NCBI GenBank assembly: GCA_023441105.1
Contig: JAEZQX010000124.1
Coordinates: forward strand, 1 to 13,117
DNA length: 13,117 bases
Origin: Pseudomonadota bacterium
GTDB lineage: Bacteria > Pseudomonadota > Gammaproteobacteria > Burkholderiales > Burkholderiaceae
Direction of reading: 5' to 3'
The notes beneath the pieces are model-generated. The model did not search any database. It saw only the letters and a program-made list of their open reading frames with translations, and was not told the DNA's origin. A program made the translations under genes and the position numbers. The first letter of the stretch is position 1. Each line of letters begins with the position of its first letter. This document shows, piece after piece, positions 9,754 to 13,117 of the stretch.

Positions 9754-10215
9754 ATGGCTGAGACGACGAAGCGTAACTGGGTGTCGGACGATCCCTCCGT
9801 GGAACTGTCGGCGCGCCGCACAGGCATGTCGTTCCAGCGAACGCGGCTCTCGGCGGACCGGACGCTCATGTCCGTCATCCGGACTTCGCTCTCGCTGATC
9901 AGCTTCGGCTTCACGATCTTCCAGGTATTCAAGAAGCTCGAGTCGTCGAACGCGGTCTCCTCATCCGAAGCCGCGCGCAACTTCGGCAGCGCCATGGTCG
10001 TGCTCGGCATCATCGTGCTGCTGATCGGCATCATCTACGAGCTGCGTTTCATGCAGGCCCTGCGGACCACGCGGCGAGAAATGTCGGAGCAGGGATTGAT
10101 CCACGGCACGAGCCCCTTCCCGGGCTCGTTCACGTTGCTGACGGCAATCCTGCTGCTGGGGCTGGGCGTGGTCACCATCCTCAGCATGATTTTCCAGGCC
10201 GGCCCGTTCGGGTAG
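9754..10215 (+). CDS. DUF202 (YidH-like) inner-membrane protein
   Basis: The 153-residue product has the DUF202 signature MSFQRTRLSADRTLMSVIRTSLSLISFGF, in which a basic cytoplasmic stretch leads into the first helix. Three membrane segments are visible: SVIRTSLSLISFGFTIFQVF, GSAMVVLGIIVLLIGIIYEL and FTLLTAILLLGLGVVTILSM. The biochemical function of the family is unknown. I chose ATG 9754 because GGGAG (9742-9746) lies seven bases upstream; ATG 9715 in frame, with GGAG at 9701-9704, would add 13 residues without family character. It starts 64 bases after the truncated outer-membrane gene and ends seven bases before the DUF1622 gene, indicating one transcription unit. Confidence 0.85.
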   Translation: MAETTKRNWVSDDPSVELSARRTGMSFQRTRLSADRTLMSVIRTSLSLISFGFTIFQVFKKLESSNAVSSSEAARNFGSAMVVLGIIVLLIGIIYELRFMQALRTTRREMSEQGLIHGTSPFPGSFTLLTAILLLGLGVVTILSMIFQAGPFG

Positions 10216-10222
10216 CGTCCTC

Positions 10223-10573
10223 ATGCGAGAGACGCTCACGATCATCACCGAGTACGCCGTGCTCGGTATCGATGCCATGGCGATGGTGGTCATCGTCATC
10301 GGCACGATCGAGGCCTTCGCGAGCGCCTTGCGGGTGATGCTGCGTCCAAGTTCGGTCGTCGAACGGCGTGACGTCTGGCTCCGCTATGGGCGCTGGCTGG
10401 TCGCCGCGCTCACCTTCCAGCTTGCAGCGGACATCATCGAAACCTCGATCGCCTCGAGCTGGGACGCCGTCGGCCGCCTGGCGGCGATCGCGGTCATCCG
10501 GACCTTCCTGAACTACTTCCTGGAGCGGGACCTGGAACGCGCCCGCGAGCCGCCGGCCGGGAAACCCGAATAG
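10223..10573 (+). CDS. DUF1622 inner-membrane protein
   Basis: The 116-residue product resembles DUF1622 proteins, small membrane proteins of unknown function. Hydrophobic segments are ITEYAVLGIDAMAMVVIVIG (about residues 8-27), RWLVAALTFQLAADIIETS (about 57-75) and VGRLAAIAVIRTFLNYFL (about 81-98), followed by a charged tail rich in Arg and Glu. The middle phrase LRYGRWLVAALTFQLAADI is the part that identifies the family for me. It starts seven bases after the DUF202 stop with only a weak GGG as ribosome-binding site, so translation is probably coupled. It ends the accessory block; a 274-base non-coding stretch follows. Confidence 0.8.
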   Translation: MRETLTIITEYAVLGIDAMAMVVIVIGTIEAFASALRVMLRPSSVVERRDVWLRYGRWLVAALTFQLAADIIETSIASSWDAVGRLAAIAVIRTFLNYFLERDLERAREPPAGKPE

Positions 10574-10688
10574 ACGGCGGCCGCCCCGTTCGCACCGCTG
10601 GTTCTCACGATGATTCCGATCACCGACTTGATCCGGCAGTTGCTCGGCAGGCTGTTATAGCCAAGCCAGCTCGGCGCATTTTCGCCTG

Positions 10689-10703
10689 CGGCGCCTGGCG
10701 CCG
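10689..10703 (+). other. GC hairpin between DUF1622 and tssJ
   Basis: CGGCGC (10689-10694) pairs with GCGCCG (10698-10703) across CTG. It lies 115 bases after the DUF1622 stop with no T-run. It may mark the 3' end of the upstream unit, but six GC pairs are weak evidence. The rest of 10574-10745 shows nothing I can support, apart from a perfect palindrome GGCGGCCGCC at 10576-10585. Confidence 0.3.
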
Positions 10704-10745
10704 AACCCGGCTTCAGCGCGGCCGAAGCAACCGCCTCTGTCCGCA

Positions 10746-10758
10746 TTCGCCTATAGCG
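10746..10758 (+). repeat. 13-base repeat TTCGCCTATAGCG, copy 2
   Basis: This is an exact second copy of the element at 8139-8151. Here it also forms the left half of a dyad (10750-10766) that precedes the putative tss promoter, and the core TCGCCTATA recurs at 10781-10789. Confidence 0.45.
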
Positions 10759-10791
10759 GCTATTGGAGGCGCCAACAAGCTCGCCTATATT
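10750..10791 (+). promoter_or_regulatory. Dyad and candidate sigma70-like promoter for the tss genes
   Basis: ATAGC (10753-10757) and GCTAT (10759-10763) are exact reverse complements around a single G, and CC/GG pairs flank them, giving a 17-base dyad at 10750-10766. Overlapping its right side is a -35-like TTGGAG (10763-10768), then 17 bases, then TATATT (10786-10791), which matches the -10 consensus in five of six positions. A transcript would start near 10798, about 50 bases before tssJ. The arrangement looks like an operator over a -35 box. The -35 match is only three of six, so an activator might be needed. Confidence 0.35.
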
Positions 10792-10847
10792 AGGTGGCTG
10801 AAGTTGCACCGCCTTCATTGACTGGCGTTTGCGCCGGAGATTGGTGG

Positions 10848-11471
10848 ATGGACGTGACCAGACGCGCCTTCGTCGGGCTGTGCTGCACCGGCCTTGCCGG
10901 CTGCACCGCCACGCGCCAGACGCTGGCCGATGCCACCGGCTGGGTGTCGAAGAAGCTGGATCCGACGCCGCCTCCGCCCCCGCCTCCGCCGCCTGCCCCG
11001 GTCGCCAAGGCCGAGCCCCCTCCGCCGCCGCCCAAGCCGGTGCTGGTCGTCCCGGACCGGGAATTGCAGATGGCGGTCAGGGCCGGCAGCCAGCTCAACC
11101 CCGACTTCCAGGGACGCCCGGCGCCGGTCGTGGTACGGCTGTACCTGCTTCGTGCCGGCATCAACTTCGGCGCCGCGGACTTCTTCTCGCTCTACGAGCG
11201 CGATGCGGCAGTCCTGGGCACGGACCTGCTGGCGCGCGAGGAAGTGCAGCTACGGCCCGGGGCCACCATCCAGATCGCCCGCAAATTCCCGACCGACGCG
11301 CGCTTCCTGGGGGTGGTTGCCGCTTTCCGCGACATCGAGCGATCCAGCTGGCGCGCATTGTCGAGCCTGCCCGTACCCCCGCCCGCCGTGGCGACCCCTC
11401 CCAATGAGCCGATCCCGGTTCCGGTACGGATCGCCATCGACGGCGGCCAGATCGCGGTATCGATCGGCTGA
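10848..11471 (+). CDS. tssJ: Type VI secretion outer-membrane lipoprotein TssJ
   Basis: TssJ is the outer-membrane lipoprotein of the T6SS membrane complex and binds TssM in the periplasm. The 207-residue product has a leader MDVTRRAFVGLCCTGLAGC with a lipobox LAGC (C19). TRRAFVG in the leader resembles a twin-arginine motif. Residues 39-64 form a proline-rich linker with runs of nine and six prolines. The C-terminal domain has the TssJ pattern: LNPDFQGRPAPVVVRLYLL, FGAADFFSLYE, and LLAREEVQLRPGATIQI. GGAGA (10836-10840) seven bases upstream supports ATG 10848; the frame stays open further up to 10794, but a lipoprotein leader fits only the ATG. tssK follows after 160 bases. Confidence 0.88.
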   Translation: MDVTRRAFVGLCCTGLAGCTATRQTLADATGWVSKKLDPTPPPPPPPPPAPVAKAEPPPPPPKPVLVVPDRELQMAVRAGSQLNPDFQGRPAPVVVRLYLLRAGINFGAADFFSLYERDAAVLGTDLLAREEVQLRPGATIQIARKFPTDARFLGVVAAFRDIERSSWRALSSLPVPPPAVATPPNEPIPVPVRIAIDGGQIAVSIG

Positions 11472-11617
11472 CCGGCAGAACCAGGAACGACCACAACAGA
11501 GGAAGGCCCCGCGCAGACATGCTGATGGAATCCCCGTCCCGGAGAGCCCGTTCATTCCGAGGCCACTTCAGGCGACCAGCCAGACAACCGAAGGCATCCC
11601 CAGGAGAATCCTCCCCG

Positions 11618-11635
11618 ATGTGGCGCAAATCATGA
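11618..11635 (+). CDS. Possible five-codon leader ORF overlapping the tssK start
   Basis: ATG 11618 opens a tiny frame, MWRKS, whose TGA (11633-11635) overlaps the tssK ATG as ATGA. The only strong ribosome-binding site nearby, AGGAG (11602-11606), lies 11 bases before this ATG and 25 bases before the tssK ATG. It could couple ribosomes onto tssK. A GTG at 11620, in frame with tssK, is an alternative tssK start using the same site. Chance occurrence is quite possible. Confidence 0.2.
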   Translation: MWRKS

Positions 11636-12972
11636 CCTGGCGCAGAAAAGTTCTCTGGTCGGAAGGCCTCTTCCTGAGGCCGCAGCACTTCCAGCAGCAG
11701 GAACGCTATCTCGAAAACCTGGTCGAAAGGCGCGGGCGCGCCATCCGGTCGTACGGATGGGGCTTCGAGACGATGGAGATCGACGAGGCGGCAGCCGCCA
11801 TCGGCAACGTTGCTTTGCGCCAGGCCGCCGGCATCCTGCCGGACGGCACGCCGTTCAGCCTGCCGGCGGACGATCCCCCGCCCGCGCCGTTGATCATCCG
11901 CCAGGATCACCCGAAGGATTCCCTGATCTACCTGGGCATCGTCGCCGAGCGTGCCGGCGTGCCGTCGGCATCGCTCGACGAGAACGAGCGCCTGGCGTCG
12001 TTGCGCTTCGGCAGCGGGGCGGTGGATGTCGTCGACAGCAACCAGGGGTTCCCTGATCCGGCGCCGATGCAGCTTGGCGAACTGCGCCTGCAACTGATCA
12101 GCGCGGCGGAGCTCAGCGGTGCCTGGTGCGCGATGCCGATCGCGCGGGTGGTCGAGCGGCGCGCCGATGGGCAGGTGGTCCTCGACAAGCAGTTCGTCGG
12201 GCCCTTCCTGTCGGTCAACGACTGCGGGCTGCTGCGCGGCTATCTGGCTGAACTGCGCGGCCTGCTGTCGCAGCGCGTCGATGCGCTGGCGGGCCGAATG
12301 GCGCAGCCGGGCCGCGGCGGGGTCGCCGAGATCGCCGACTTCCTGCTCCTGCAAACCGTCAATCGCGCCAGCGCGCTGTTCGAGCATCTCTGCAACCTGC
12401 CGCGCCTCCACCCCGAGAGCCTCTACGCCCAATGTGTCCAGCTCGCCGGCGACCTGGCGGCGTTCGGGCCGGAGCGGCGCATGAGCCGGCCGTTTCCGGC
12501 CTACGACCACGACGACCACGGGCTGAGCTTCAAGCCGGTGATGGCGCAGCTGCGCCTGGCGCTGTCGATGGTGCTCGAGCAGAGCGCCATCCCGATCGAG
12601 CTGCACGACCGCAAGTACGGCGTCCGGGTGGCGGTGATTCCCGACAAGGGCCTGCTGACCAGCGCCAGCTTCGTGCTGGCCGTCGCCGCGCAATTGCCGT
12701 CGGAAACGCTGCGCCAGCGATTCCCCGGCCAGCTCAAGGTCGGGCCAGTCGAGAAGATCCGCGACCTGGTCAACCTGCAGCTCCCCGGCATCGGCCTGCG
12801 GGCGCTGCCGGTGGCTCCGCGGCAGATTCCCTATCACGCCGGGTTCAACTACTTCGAGCTCGATACGCGGCATGAGCTGTGGGAGCTGCTCAGGAATTCC
12901 GGCGGCCTGGCCATGCACCTCGCCGGCGAGTTCCCGGGGCGCGAGCTGGAATTCTGGGCGGTCCGAGGCTGA
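11632..12972 (+). CDS. tssK: Type VI secretion baseplate adaptor TssK
   Basis: TssK is a trimeric adaptor that links the T6SS baseplate to the membrane complex (TssL and TssM) in the cytoplasm. The 446-residue product has family length. The hallmark N-terminus is KVLWSEGLFLRPQHFQQQ (residues 6-23), the shell-like domain resembling phage receptor-binding proteins. FVGPFLSVND, a helical middle region (GGVAEIADFLLLQTVNRASA) and the C-terminal FNYFELDTRHELWELL also fit. ATG 11632 matches the usual MTW- or MSW- start of the family, but its ribosome-binding site is weak; GTG 11620 would add four residues. The gene sits between tssJ and a probable tssL, the canonical order. Confidence 0.95.
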   Translation: MTWRRKVLWSEGLFLRPQHFQQQERYLENLVERRGRAIRSYGWGFETMEIDEAAAAIGNVALRQAAGILPDGTPFSLPADDPPPAPLIIRQDHPKDSLIYLGIVAERAGVPSASLDENERLASLRFGSGAVDVVDSNQGFPDPAPMQLGELRLQLISAAELSGAWCAMPIARVVERRADGQVVLDKQFVGPFLSVNDCGLLRGYLAELRGLLSQRVDALAGRMAQPGRGGVAEIADFLLLQTVNRASALFEHLCNLPRLHPESLYAQCVQLAGDLAAFGPERRMSRPFPAYDHDDHGLSFKPVMAQLRLALSMVLEQSAIPIELHDRKYGVRVAVIPDKGLLTSASFVLAVAAQLPSETLRQRFPGQLKVGPVEKIRDLVNLQLPGIGLRALPVAPRQIPYHAGFNYFELDTRHELWELLRNSGGLAMHLAGEFPGRELEFWAVRG

Positions 12973-13035
12973 CGCGATGCAACGCGGCCGACTGCTCCAA
13001 GACCACGTCCATCGATCGCCACGGGGGTAAGCAGC

Positions 13036-13117
13036 ATGGCGAGCGAAGCGCCCCCGCCCAGGTCCGACCGGATGCCGGTGCGACCGCGCCCGGGCGCGCG
13101 CGGCGCGGGCGTTGGCG
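13036..13117 (+). CDS. tssL: Probable type VI secretion protein TssL (DotU family), 5' end
   Basis: Only the first 27 codons are in the window. The frame begins MASEAPPPRSDRMPVRPRPG and runs off the end. A Pro/Arg-rich start with RPRPG fits the cytoplasmic N-terminus of many DotU-type TssL proteins, which have a single C-terminal membrane anchor and bind TssM and TssK. GGGGG (13023-13027) lies eight bases before the ATG. The assignment rests mainly on position, because tssJ-tssK-tssL is the usual order; the part present carries no diagnostic domain. Confidence 0.6.
   Translation, partial: MASEAPPPRSDRMPVRPRPGARGAGVG

Noticed and set aside
10793..10808. Sigma54-type promoter ahead of tssJ (GG followed by TTGCA)
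   Set aside because: The spacing between the GG and GC elements is 10 or 13 bases instead of the required 12, and the -24 element is poor.
11161..12918. 585-codon open frame on the minus strand across tssJ and tssK
   Set aside because: It is a shadow of TssK, whose family motifs are clear on the plus strand.

Overview
The window is GC-rich chromosomal DNA, very probably from a betaproteobacterium. The ATP synthase subunits are most like those of Burkholderiales and Rhodocyclales, and an atp operon followed at short distance by hemE is an arrangement I associate with that class. No taxonomic search was possible. Every supported gene is on the + strand.

Bases 1-5685 hold an F1Fo-ATP synthase operon in the classical order: atpE (3' end only), atpF, atpH, atpA, atpG, atpD, atpC. 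Spacing is tight from atpE to atpA. Spacers of roughly 50-100 bases follow atpA, atpG and atpD, and several contain hairpins. Bases 5691-6560 encode a divergent NAD(P)-binding Rossmann (atypical SDR-like) protein. Its dinucleotide-binding loop lies upstream of its first ATG, so it either starts at a non-standard codon or has lost its start. hemE (uroporphyrinogen III decarboxylase) follows at 6625-7719.

Bases 7720-8445 are a long non-coding stretch and hold the most AT-rich DNA of the window. Two exact DnaA-box consensus sites and a third one-mismatch site in inverted orientation lie here, making it a candidate DnaA-binding or origin-like region next to hemE. Several dyads are also present.

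Bases 8446-10573 look like an accessory block: a formylglycine-generating enzyme (FGE) with its catalytic cysteine pair plus an extra cysteine between them, a truncated outer-membrane-protein gene overlapping its stop codon, a DUF202 (YidH-like) membrane protein and a DUF1622 membrane protein. No sulfatase, the expected FGE substrate, is present in the window. A 13-base repeat, TTCGCCTATAGCG, lies in the non-coding DNA on each side of this block.

From 10848 a type VI secretion cluster begins: tssJ (outer-membrane lipoprotein with a proline-rich linker and a twin-arginine-like leader), tssK (baseplate adaptor) and the start of a probable tssL (DotU-like inner-membrane protein). These three are the canonical neighbours linking the T6SS membrane complex to the baseplate. 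A dyad and a plausible sigma70-like promoter precede tssJ.

The core half is housekeeping energy and tetrapyrrole metabolism. The second half is accessory. No clearly new multi-gene system is evident. The observations most worth checking are the DnaA-box cluster, the start-less Rossmann gene, the decayed FGE block and the unusual TssJ N-terminus.
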